Positions 51,456-60,300 of a stretch of DNA of 64,000 bases are shown in pieces (the first letter of the stretch is position 1; every line of letters starts with the position of its first letter). The notes beneath the pieces are model-generated. The model was not told the DNA's origin. It did not search any database and was given only the letters and a program-made list of their open reading frames with translations. The position numbers were made by a program, and so were the translations under genes. Source of the stretch: JAKLIX01 sp964605655 (lineage in GTDB: Bacteria > Bacteroidota > Bacteroidia > Bacteroidales > CAIXZF01); NCBI GenBank assembly GCA_964605655.1, contig CAZSDK010000013.1, positions 1 through 64,000 on the forward strand, given 5' to 3'.

Positions 51456-52757
51456 TTAAATCTTCATCATGGCGTAAAGGGGAAATACTTGAATATCATC
51501 AAATTGAGAGAAATTTTCCAATGAACACCTGACCCCGTACTTAGTATCCTTTTCTTCCATAAACTTCCATAAACTCTGCATTTTACCCCGGGTGCCCGAC
51601 TTAATTTCAATGGGTATTATTTTATCCGATCGCTGCACTAGATAATCCACTTCTGCCATGCTGCCCCTCTTTTCCCGGTGCCAGTAAAACAACTGGGGTC
51701 TCGACCGGGGATCGCAATATTTGATCAGTTCCAGTCCCGCAAACAATTCGGCAAGGTTACCTTTGTTAATCAGGTCAAAGCTCTCAGCCAGCAGATAATC
51801 CGAGATTTCCAGACCCAGGATCCTCTGAAAAACACCGTGATCAAACATTAAGACTTTGAATTTTTTATTATCGACTCTTGCTCCCAAAGGAATGCCAACA
51901 GCACTGCTGTGCCTGACCTTATAAACAAGACCGGCCATCTCCAGAAGATGCAGGCTGTCTTTAATTTGTTCTAAGCCTGAATGTTCTGAGGCTTTCGAGA
52001 GAATGAACTTGCTACCTGATTGTTTGGTCACGGCCTGAAAGACTTCTCGCAGTCTGTATGACGGAACACGCCTTTTATATTTGGCAAAATCTTCTTCAAA
52101 GCCATTGATCAAACGATCGAGTATGACCATAACCTGCCGCAGGTCCTTTGTCTGAACGAATGACTGAACCACTTCGGGTAATCCGCCAACGAAAAGAAAT
52201 TCTTTAAGTGACCGGAGGATTCTATTATGAAAGGCCTCATTGAAAGATTGTTGAGGCTCGTGACCCAGAAGGAGCTTCAGTAGATTTTGTTCCCCTTTTG
52301 CCAATAAAAATTCAGAAAAGGACATGGGGTACATATACAGAAACTGGATTCTGCCTACACCGAAAGAGGGTAAATCCTGCAAGGCAAATTCAAGGAGTGA
52401 TCCGGCAGCGATGACATGCAGATCAGGCTTCTTTTCCTGAAAAAACCTTAAGGAGGAGACAGCCGCCGTACAAGCCTGGATCTCATCGAAAAAAAGGAGC
52501 GTTTTGCCGGACCTGACGGGTATATTATAAAAAGCCCCCAGATTTTGACATATCTCATCAACATCCAGGTCACCCTGAAAAAAATGATGGATGGACCGAT
52601 CTGATTCGAAGTTCACTTCCAGAAAATATTCAAACTTCTTACCGAGTTCCCTTACTGAATACGTTTTTCCCACCTGCCTGGCCCCCCTGAGAAGAAGAAC
52701 CTTCCGATTCGTTTCAGTGCTCCAATTTTCCAGATGCTGATGAATGCTTCTTTCCAT
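51456..52757 (-). CDS. AAA-family ATPase with DUF4143 (COG1373), second member
   Basis: The 433-residue protein has the P-loop GARQVGKT at 25-32, Walker B (LLFFDEIQ) near 86-95, and the C-terminal DUF4143 nuclease-like motif (MAEVDYLVQRSDKIIPIEIKSG). It is a distant paralogue of the protein at 37549-38844: family motifs agree but most positions differ. It is driven by a well-formed promoter at 52815-52845. Lying between long direct repeats, it forms a removable-looking cassette with the GxxExxY gene. Function is unknown. Confidence 0.88.
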   Translation of the reverse strand: MERSIHQHLENWSTETNRKVLLLRGARQVGKTYSVRELGKKFEYFLEVNFESDRSIHHFFQGDLDVDEICQNLGAFYNIPVRSGKTLLFFDEIQACTAAVSSLRFFQEKKPDLHVIAAGSLLEFALQDLPSFGVGRIQFLYMYPMSFSEFLLAKGEQNLLKLLLGHEPQQSFNEAFHNRILRSLKEFLFVGGLPEVVQSFVQTKDLRQVMVILDRLINGFEEDFAKYKRRVPSYRLREVFQAVTKQSGSKFILSKASEHSGLEQIKDSLHLLEMAGLVYKVRHSSAVGIPLGARVDNKKFKVLMFDHGVFQRILGLEISDYLLAESFDLINKGNLAELFAGLELIKYCDPRSRPQLFYWHREKRGSMAEVDYLVQRSDKIIPIEIKSGTRGKMQSLWKFMEEKDTKYGVRCSLENFSQFDDIQVFPLYAMMKI

Positions 52758-52814
52758 TTTATCTAAAACATTGTAAAAGAGACAATAAAGAATTAATGTA
52801 TGAATTTATCAAGG

Positions 52815-52845
52815 CAAATATACATTGAATAATTGAAAATATCAA
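52815..52845 (-). promoter_or_regulatory. Full Bacteroidota promoter (TTTG-N19-TATATTTG)
   Basis: On the minus strand TTTG (52842-52845) is followed after exactly 19 bases by TATATTTG (52815-52822), the consensus layout of Bacteroidota primary promoters. It lies 57 nt before the AAA/DUF4143 start. Confidence 0.75.
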
Positions 52846-52897
52846 ATCAATTATATAGAAATATTCTGAAAATGTCAGGGCGAACAATCTTAGCCAC

Positions 52898-53039
52898 CCC
52901 CTGCCTTCAACTCACCTTTGCGAAACCAGTGGGTTAGGTGTTAAGGAGCATCATCCCCAGCTATGCTGGTGGGATATTGTAAAATTGTGCACTTTTAATG
53001 TCGAAAATGCACAAATTTGGTTGTTTTTGTGCAGTACTT
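52898..53039. repeat. About 142-bp direct repeat, copy 2
   Basis: Same orientation as 50468-50610. It carries the hairpin CCAGCTATGCTGG and the TTGTGCA/TGCACAA inverted repeat plus the TTTTTGTGCAGTACTT end. It closes the islet about 65 bases before the glmS stop. The remaining bases between the AAA gene and glmS (52758-53105) hold only the promoter and this repeat. Confidence 0.95.
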
Positions 53040-53105
53040 GGAACGAAGAAACTTCATCCCACTGATGCGGGTTGTAGTCCCAGTATTAAACCATTCCTGT
53101 CAAGA

Positions 53106-54944
53106 TTACTCCACCGTCACGCTCTTTGCAAGGTTGCGGGGCTGGTCGACGTTGCAGCCCCGCATCACTGCGATGTGGTAGGAGAGCAGCTGTAATGGCA
53201 CGGTAGCCAGCAGGGGCACCAGGGCTTCTTCGGTCTCCGGGATCTCGATCACCTCGTCGGCGATCTGTGCTATGGAGGTGTCCCCTTCCTCCACCAGGGC
53301 GATGATTTTTCCGTTTCGGGCCTTCACCTCCTGGATGTTGCTCTGTACCTTCTCGTAGAGCTCCTTGTTGGTGGCGATGACCACCACGGGCATCTCCTTG
53401 TCGATGAGGGCGATAGGCCCGTGTTTCATCTCGGCAGCGGGGTAGCCTTCGGCATGGATGTAGGAGATCTCCTTGAGTTTCAGGGCTCCTTCCATGGCTA
53501 CGGGAAAGTTGTAGCCCCTGCCCAGGTAGAGGAAGTTGGTGGCCTTCTGATACTGGGCGGCTATCTCTTTTATCTTGTTGTTGAGCAGGAGGGTTTTCTC
53601 AATTTTGGAAGGGATCTGTTCCAGTTCGAAGAGCATCTGGTGGAAACGGGTGCGGGAGATGGTGCCTTTCCTTTCTCCTATCATCAGGGCCATCATGGTG
53701 AGTATGGTCACCTGGGCAGTGAAGGCTTTGGTGGAGGCCACACCGATCTCGGGGCCGGCATGGGTGTAGGTCCCGGCCTGGGAGGCCCTGGCGATGGAGG
53801 ATCCCACCACGTTACAGATGCCCAGGATGGTGGCTCCCTTGCTCCTGGCGAGCTCTATGGCGGCCAGGGTGTCGGCGGTCTCCCCCGACTGGGAGATGGC
53901 GATCACGATGTCGTTCTCATCGAGGATGGGGTTTCGGTAGCGAAACTCGGAGGCATATTCCACCTCCACGTTCACACGGGCCAGGTCTTCCAGCAGGTAT
54001 TCCCCTACCAGTCCGGCATGCCATGATGTGCCGCAGGCGACGATGATGATGCGCCTGGCATGGATGAGCTTCTGTTCGTAGTCCCTGATGCCCCCCAGGT
54101 ACACGATGCCCTGGCGGGCGTTCAGTCGACCCCTGAAGCTGTCCTGTATCGATCGTGGCTGCTCAAAGATCTCCTTGAGCATGAAATGGTCGAACCCGCC
54201 CTTCTCCAGCTGGGTCAGGTTCAGCTCCAGCTTCTCGATATAAGGGATCTTTTCTATGTTCTTGATGGTACGTATCTTCAGTTCCTGGTCGAGCTCCAGG
54301 GTGGCGATCTCTTCGTTGCCCAGGTAGACCACATTCTTGGTGTATTCCACGATGGGTGTGGCGTCGGAGGCCACAAAAAACTCGTTCTTCCCCACCCCAA
54401 TGACCAGCGGACTGGATTTTCGGGCGGCAATGATCTTTCGGGGTTCCATCTTCGACACCACCACGATGGCGTAAGCCCCTATCACCTGGGTCATGGCGAT
54501 ACGCACGGCCTCCTCCAGTGGCACCTTCAGGTTTTCCTGTATGTCCTCTATGAGGTGGATCAGGACTTCCGTGTCGGTATGGCTTCGGAACTCGTAGCCT
54601 CTTCTGATCAGCTCTTCCTTGAGTGTGACGTAGTTTTCGATGATACCGTTGTGGATGATGGCCATGTTACCGCTGGGCGACACATGAGGGTGGGCGTTGA
54701 TCTCGTTGGGTTCCCCGTGGGTAGCCCAGCGGGTGTGGGCCATCCCGACGCAACCACTTACATCTTTCCCTTTGATATAATCCTCCAGGTCCGACACCTT
54801 GCCTTTGGTCTTGTATACCTTGAGCTCACTGTCGACCAGGGCCAGCCCGGCGCTGTCGTACCCCCTGTACTCCAGGCGGTATAAGCCATTGATGAGTATG
54901 GGATACGCAGGTCGGTGTCCCAGGTAAGCAACAATACCACACAT
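53106..54944 (-). CDS. glmS: Glutamine-fructose-6-phosphate aminotransferase (isomerising)
   Basis: GlmS makes glucosamine 6-phosphate from fructose 6-phosphate and glutamine, the entry to UDP-GlcNAc for peptidoglycan and LPS. The 612 residues begin MCGIVAYLG with Cys2 as the glutaminase nucleophile. HTRWATHGEPNEINAHPH and GNMAIIHNGIIENY follow, then two SIS isomerase domains (GTSWHAG, SQSGETADT, and the second starting near YLGRGYNFPVAMEG). The end NLAKSVTVE is typical. It lies 18 nt downstream of the DUF4270 gene on the same strand. No glmS ribozyme-like leader is possible in so short a gap. Confidence 0.97.
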   Translation of the reverse strand: MCGIVAYLGHRPAYPILINGLYRLEYRGYDSAGLALVDSELKVYKTKGKVSDLEDYIKGKDVSGCVGMAHTRWATHGEPNEINAHPHVSPSGNMAIIHNGIIENYVTLKEELIRRGYEFRSHTDTEVLIHLIEDIQENLKVPLEEAVRIAMTQVIGAYAIVVVSKMEPRKIIAARKSSPLVIGVGKNEFFVASDATPIVEYTKNVVYLGNEEIATLELDQELKIRTIKNIEKIPYIEKLELNLTQLEKGGFDHFMLKEIFEQPRSIQDSFRGRLNARQGIVYLGGIRDYEQKLIHARRIIIVACGTSWHAGLVGEYLLEDLARVNVEVEYASEFRYRNPILDENDIVIAISQSGETADTLAAIELARSKGATILGICNVVGSSIARASQAGTYTHAGPEIGVASTKAFTAQVTILTMMALMIGERKGTISRTRFHQMLFELEQIPSKIEKTLLLNNKIKEIAAQYQKATNFLYLGRGYNFPVAMEGALKLKEISYIHAEGYPAAEMKHGPIALIDKEMPVVVIATNKELYEKVQSNIQEVKARNGKIIALVEEGDTSIAQIADEVIEIPETEEALVPLLATVPLQLLSYHIAVMRGCNVDQPRNLAKSVTVE

Positions 54945-54962
54945 AGGAGGTGTTATTAAAGG

Positions 54963-56309
54963 TTAAGGAATGTAAGAATAAATGATCCGGAGCTTCATGG
55001 GCCTCGTCGGGCTCTTGGGTCCTGAGAGTAGCACCCTGTTGGCCCTGATGGCGGCACGGGATGCCTTCAGGTAGATCCCGTAATCTTTGTAGTCGGGTTT
55101 CAGGATGTTCTGCACATGCTGGGTGAGCCTGAAATAGTACTGGTTGGTGGTCTCATCATAAGCCCCGCCGTAATATACATCTCCCAGGGTACCATAATCA
55201 GGCAGGTTGGAAAGGGTTCCGTCACCGTCGATCTTGATGGCCGCCAGGTTTGACGGAGGCGCATATACCGGGTCATCCTCCAATACCGGCAGTATCAGCT
55301 TGGCCTCATTGATGGCTATCTTCTTGTTCTTTGCCCAGGATTTCAGTGTGGGGAACTGCAACTTCGTCCTCACGCCTCCGGTGGACTGTAAATACAACAC
55401 CTGGTCACCCAGAGTGGTATCCCCGAATACGACTTGTCGTCTGAAGGCCGGAGAGGCATACTGGTAGTTCCCGTGATCAAAATGATTGAAACGGGCACAG
55501 TCCTCATTCACAATAAGTTCATAGTATAATGAGTCTGCCTCATCGTTATGATAATGAAGCTCGATGCGGGAATACGCTGAGAGGAGATTAAAATAAAGGA
55601 CACATCCCCCATAGCTCACCGGGGCAGCGGTGACGTATAAGCCTTTGATATAATCCTGGAACTTGTCCAGGTCGGAGAGGTACTCAGCGGGTGCGTTCAG
55701 GATTTTATCACCCAGTGCAGGAGTGTTCTCGCTCAGGTTGATACGAAATTGCGGGGCGATGAGGATGGTGTCGTAAGGCACGCTGTCGGTGGGCCGGGGA
55801 GCGAAGACATGCTGTCCGTAGAGCACCCCGGTGGTGTTGACCGGAGTACAGGAATAATAGGTGGTGTCGATGTAAAAGTCGTCGGCGGCCTCATAAACCC
55901 TGAATGTCTGAAGGGTGGTGGTATCGCCGTAGTAGCTGTTATAGGGAAGCACCAGCACCAGGGAGTCCAGTACCGGGTGGTTCCCAAAGGCCGGGTTGAC
56001 GCTCGGGAGGCGGATATGGGTGAAAAAACCGGCCGTAACCCTACCAAAGACAGGATCAAAGTACGATCCGGCCATATTGGGCGTAAAATAGTTGGTGATC
56101 ACCGAGTCGTCTAGCTCGGAATAAGCCACAATGGTAAAGGTATCAGCAACAGTAACACCGAGTTCATCCTGGGCCGGAGTCACTTCCAGACCCACCAGGT
56201 CGGGATCTTTCTCGCAGGAGGAAAAGAACAGAAGGAAAACAATGCTGGATAACAGGGAAAGGAGTCTGCCGGGTCTCAAGGATTTCAGGGATAGAGGGTG
56301 TTGCATCAA
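54963..56309 (-). CDS. DUF4270 family lipoprotein
   Basis: The 448-residue protein has a lipoprotein signal (SIVFLLFFSSC, Cys near residue 32) followed by acidic residues (EKDPDLVG), as in surface-exposed Bacteroidota lipoproteins. The rest is beta-rich and matches DUF4270 in overall form (VADTFTIVAYSELDDSVIT start, GIYLKASRAAIRANRVLLSG end). The function is unknown. It is often found, as here, between glycogen synthase and glmS: it overlaps the glycogen synthase gene by 4 nt and precedes glmS by 18 nt. Confidence 0.82.
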   Translation of the reverse strand: MMQHPLSLKSLRPGRLLSLLSSIVFLLFFSSCEKDPDLVGLEVTPAQDELGVTVADTFTIVAYSELDDSVITNYFTPNMAGSYFDPVFGRVTAGFFTHIRLPSVNPAFGNHPVLDSLVLVLPYNSYYGDTTTLQTFRVYEAADDFYIDTTYYSCTPVNTTGVLYGQHVFAPRPTDSVPYDTILIAPQFRINLSENTPALGDKILNAPAEYLSDLDKFQDYIKGLYVTAAPVSYGGCVLYFNLLSAYSRIELHYHNDEADSLYYELIVNEDCARFNHFDHGNYQYASPAFRRQVVFGDTTLGDQVLYLQSTGGVRTKLQFPTLKSWAKNKKIAINEAKLILPVLEDDPVYAPPSNLAAIKIDGDGTLSNLPDYGTLGDVYYGGAYDETTNQYYFRLTQHVQNILKPDYKDYGIYLKASRAAIRANRVLLSGPKSPTRPMKLRIIYSYIP

Positions 56310-57142
56310 TCAGTGGTTACGGCTTCCCTGACCAGGATCTCATCGTAAAAGTCATTAAACACATCGATATATCCACTCTGCTCCTGATACTCCTGATACT
56401 CCAGCACCGGTTTATCGATGGTCTGCAGGTAGGCAAGCAGTTCAGGGTGAACGTCGGGATGACCTATAATGACGGCATCGCTGTAGTCGATGGAAGCCTT
56501 CATCAGGTTAACGTAATTTCCCTTCTTAAAGTACTTGAGTTCTTTTTCGGTGATCCCTTCATACTTTACCTTGTTCGGAAAATCTTTATGAAAAGGATCT
56601 TCAAAATGATCATTATACAACGACAACACGACTTTGGCGTCGGTGAAGATGGGGTTGTCTTTGAAAGACTGTTTCAGATAGACCGGCAGTAAGGCGGAGA
56701 TCCAGCCGTGACAATGAATGATATCTGGTGACCATCCCAGCTTTTTCACCGTCTCTAACACACCCCTGCTGTAAAAGATGATCCTTTCGTCGTTATCGAC
56801 GTAGAACTTATTGTTCTTGTCCCAAAAAGTGTATTTCCTTTGGAAATAATCCTCATTATCAATAAAATAGATCTGCATCCGGGCACTCTGGATGGAGGCC
56901 ACCTTGATGATGAGGGGATGATCCGTATCATCGATGATCAGGTTCATTCCGGAAAGCCGGATCACTTCATGAAGCTGGTTCCTTCTTTCATTGATACATC
57001 CATACCTTGGCATGAAGGTACGGATCTCTTTACCCCTTTCCTGTATTCCCTGGGGAAGGTGCCTGCCTATAAGGCCCATGGGGCTGTCTTTAAGGTAGGG
57101 AACGATTTCCTGGGTAACAAAAAGGATATTGGCTTTCTTCAT
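56306..57142 (-). CDS. Glycogen/starch synthase N-terminal (GT5) protein
   Basis: The 278-residue protein corresponds to the GT5 catalytic N-terminal half of glycogen synthase: MKKANILFVTQEIVPYLKDS, GRHLPQGIQERGKEIRTFMPRYG, and IIHCHGWISALLPVYLK. It lacks the C-terminal GT-B half and the KTGGL nucleotide-sugar site expected of a 480-residue GlgA. Short forms like this are common in Bacteroidota; whether they transfer glucose or bind a partner is not clear. It heads the minus-strand set with DUF4270 and glmS, with a promoter box at 57246-57253. Confidence 0.8.
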   Translation of the reverse strand: MKKANILFVTQEIVPYLKDSPMGLIGRHLPQGIQERGKEIRTFMPRYGCINERRNQLHEVIRLSGMNLIIDDTDHPLIIKVASIQSARMQIYFIDNEDYFQRKYTFWDKNNKFYVDNDERIIFYSRGVLETVKKLGWSPDIIHCHGWISALLPVYLKQSFKDNPIFTDAKVVLSLYNDHFEDPFHKDFPNKVKYEGITEKELKYFKKGNYVNLMKASIDYSDAVIIGHPDVHPELLAYLQTIDKPVLEYQEYQEQSGYIDVFNDFYDEILVREAVTTD

Positions 57143-57245
57143 ATAAACGTCTTAAAAACTGAAAATCAATACTTTAACTGCTTTCCATTTCCTTCTTGGC
57201 GGAGGACCCAAATGACGAGTAATACAGGCGCAAAATTTCGTGGTG

Positions 57246-57253
57246 CAAAGATA
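57246..57253 (-). promoter_or_regulatory. Bacteroidota -7 box (TATCTTTG)
   Basis: The minus strand reads TATCTTTG about 103 nt before the glycogen synthase start, and probably drives the glycogen synthase, DUF4270 and glmS genes. Between 57143 and 57386 I see nothing else. Confidence 0.5.
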
Positions 57254-57386
57254 AGAAAAAAAGAAATTCGATTATATCAAAGAAAGTCCTTAAAAAATTC
57301 AGAATCCTTTGAAATCAAATAAATATATAAGATGAGAAGCCCGTGAAGAAAGGGAAAATCAAGGGATCTCTGGAAAGTGTTTCATC

Positions 57387-60300
57387 TTAATTTATCTTGA
57401 CCACTTTCACAGAATGAACTGCGAGACCCGAAGATGACCTGGCCTTGATCTGCAGGTAATATAAGCCGGGAGCCAGCGAGGATTCTTCGAAAAGCCTCTG
57501 ATGCTCCCCGGCAGGACAAGATTCGTGAAATATTCTTTTTATTCTGATACCCATGGAGTTATAGAGATCGACGGTAAGATCAGCACTTTCAACTAAAGTA
57601 AACTTGAAAATGGAGGTGTTCATGAATGGGTCGGGTGATAAGCGAAAAGAGGATACCCCAACTTCTTCGCTGACAATCAGTGGCATAGAGAGTAAAAAGG
57701 GATTTGTCTCATGACCCTGCTTATCAATAATCTGGCATTCATCGTCCGGTTCCCAGGAGTCAGGTCCAATGGATCCAGGGAATAAAACCCCATCCATTTT
57801 GAAAAGGACCTCATCCTTTTTGACTCTGATCCCGGTTTCATAAACCCATGAGATCCTGAGAAGCCGGTCATGGGTATGAAATACCATCATGCCGGGTAAC
57901 TCTGTACTTACCGACCGGATGGCGGCGATGTCTCCGGGTAAATGAAGGGAAAGAGAGATCGCGGCAATGTCTCCTTCCTGTCCGGCCAGTAATGGAACGG
58001 AAAAATCACCGGACGATCCCGCCGGCGTTACACCCTCCCGGGTGAGGATGATGCCAGGTTCTCGTTTCAGAGTAGGACTGTAACTCCCGTCCACATCACC
58101 GTAGCAAAGTGCCTTAAAGTCAATAATCTGTGTCGTGGAACCATCGGAGGTGAAAGGCGGGTCCTCGAAAGCCCAGTTACCGGCAGGGAAGCCGTTGATG
58201 AGGCCCACAAAGCGTTTCATCACCACCAGGGCATCGTTGGAGTTGACCCCTCCGGAGTTATTGACATCAGCGGCTTTCAAACGTATACCGCTTAGGAGGT
58301 TCATCCCTACAAAATGCCTCTGTATGCGAAGGGCATCGTTGGAATTACCACCGCCCCAGGGTTTGGATGTAAACGCCTGCAGCTGGTAATCACCGGGCAT
58401 CAGGGTGCCAAACTGGTAATGTCCCTGCGAGTCGGTACCAGTCGTCTGGATCACAGAATCACCGGAAATAACGGAAACCTGGGTGTTGGACATGACCGTA
58501 TGGAGGAGGTTGGCATAGGTCACCGTTCCCTGCACCAGGGGCTGGGAAAGGACCGTTACCTCCAATGGGACGGACCAGGGGCCGGTCCCGCAGGAGTTCA
58601 CGCCTCTGATTAATAATTGCCCGCTTGTAGCCTCCCCGGAGAAAGCCAGCCACAGGGTATCATAGGACCACTGGGCCATCACTCCCTGACCAGAATACTC
58701 GTATTCAAGAGATTCTATATTCAAATCCTGGGCATCAACCCAATAATATTGTTCCGTGGTTTGCATGACGGTATCAGGACCTTGCACCACCGGTGCCACA
58801 GAAGGCCATTCTTTTACAAACACCGTTGCTGAAGCTGCCAACGTCTGAATTCCGTCGGTCACCATCAGATGATAGGTGGTTGTTACTATGGGCTGGTCGG
58901 TAGCCATGGCCGACTGGGAGGTGAAACCCGGGGGGTCGGAATACCAGTAATAGGATAGATCTCCCGCTCCTCCTGAAGCCTGGGCCATGAGTTGTACCTC
59001 CAGGCCGGGACACAGAGTATCGGGAGTTGCCACGGCACTGGCTGATAACGGGTCCGGATAGGTGTACACCGTGACCTGATCGGGTAAGCTGCTGCAGTTG
59101 TTTGCGTCGGATACCACCAGAGAAAAGACCGTGGTATCCCAGATTTCCAGGGTCAGGGGCTGCTGTAACAGAGCGTTTGTCAGCAGGTCAGCAGGAGACC
59201 ATGAGTAGGAACAATTGCCGGCACCTCCGGAAGCAGAACCGTGAAGCAGTGCCGTTGTTCCGTCCAGGATCAGGGTGTCGGTTCCTGCTAGTGCGACAGG
59301 CAAAGGACTGACAGTAATCGTATTAAAGACAGCGTTCATGCAGGTATTCTCATCCACGATCACATAGGCCAGCATGAAGGTGCCGGGACCGGTGATACTG
59401 GCATTAAAAAGATCACCCTCCACTCCGGGGCCACTGTAGATCCCGCCTGCCGGGACACCTCCCGAAAGCGGATAGGCCTGGTTGTCCTCACATACAGGTC
59501 CCAGATCCTCCTCCCAAAAGACGGTGGGTAAGGGGTACACCGTGATGTCGTTGAAGGCAGTGCTGATGCAACCCTGTTCATCCATGAATGAATAGGAAAG
59601 GATGATGCTCCCGGTGCCGGCCAGGGTGGCATTGAAGTTGGTCCCGACAACTCCCGGCCCGCTGTAAGTGCCACCCGGGGGTAACCCTCCTGTGAGGGTG
59701 AAGGTGGGTGCGTTGGCACAGATCGTCCCCAGGTCGTTGTACCAAGTAACCAGGGGTAGCTCTGTGACCACCATATTGTGGGTCACTTCACCGACACAAC
59801 CAAGGCTGTCACTGTACGTATAGGTCAACTCATGTATCCCCGGACCTGCTGTCTCAGGAATGAACCAGGAATCCGTGACTCCCGGCCCGCTGTATGTACC
59901 ACCTTCCGGCAAGGCTTCTGACAAAAGATATGGCGGACCGTTCTGGCAAAGGGTATCGGTCCCGGCATCCCAGGTCACTTCCGGTAAAGGCGTTACCGTT
60001 ACCACCTGGTTGATTGTTTGGGAACAACCAAAGATGTTGGTATACTGATAATTTAGAATATGCGTCCCCACTCCTGCCACCGAGGCATTGAAGAACCCGG
60101 CTTCCACTCCCGGGCCATTGTATGTTCCACCACCAGGATTTGCTCCATCGAGCCAAAGGGAGGTATTTGTAATACACTGTGACTCGGGAGGTAAAGGCCA
60201 GGTCAGATCAGGCAAGGGATACACGATGACTGGTACCTCAGCATGGGTGGAATATCCCAGCGCATCCGTAACGGTGAGACTAATATCAGTCGAAGTGTCG

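Noticed and set aside
50468..53039. Classical insertion sequence or integrative element
   Set aside because: There is no transposase, integrase, terminal inverted repeat or short target duplication; only long direct repeats are seen.
53041..53105. glmS ribozyme or other riboswitch
   Set aside because: This lies downstream of glmS; the upstream spacer is only 18 nt, too short for a ribozyme.
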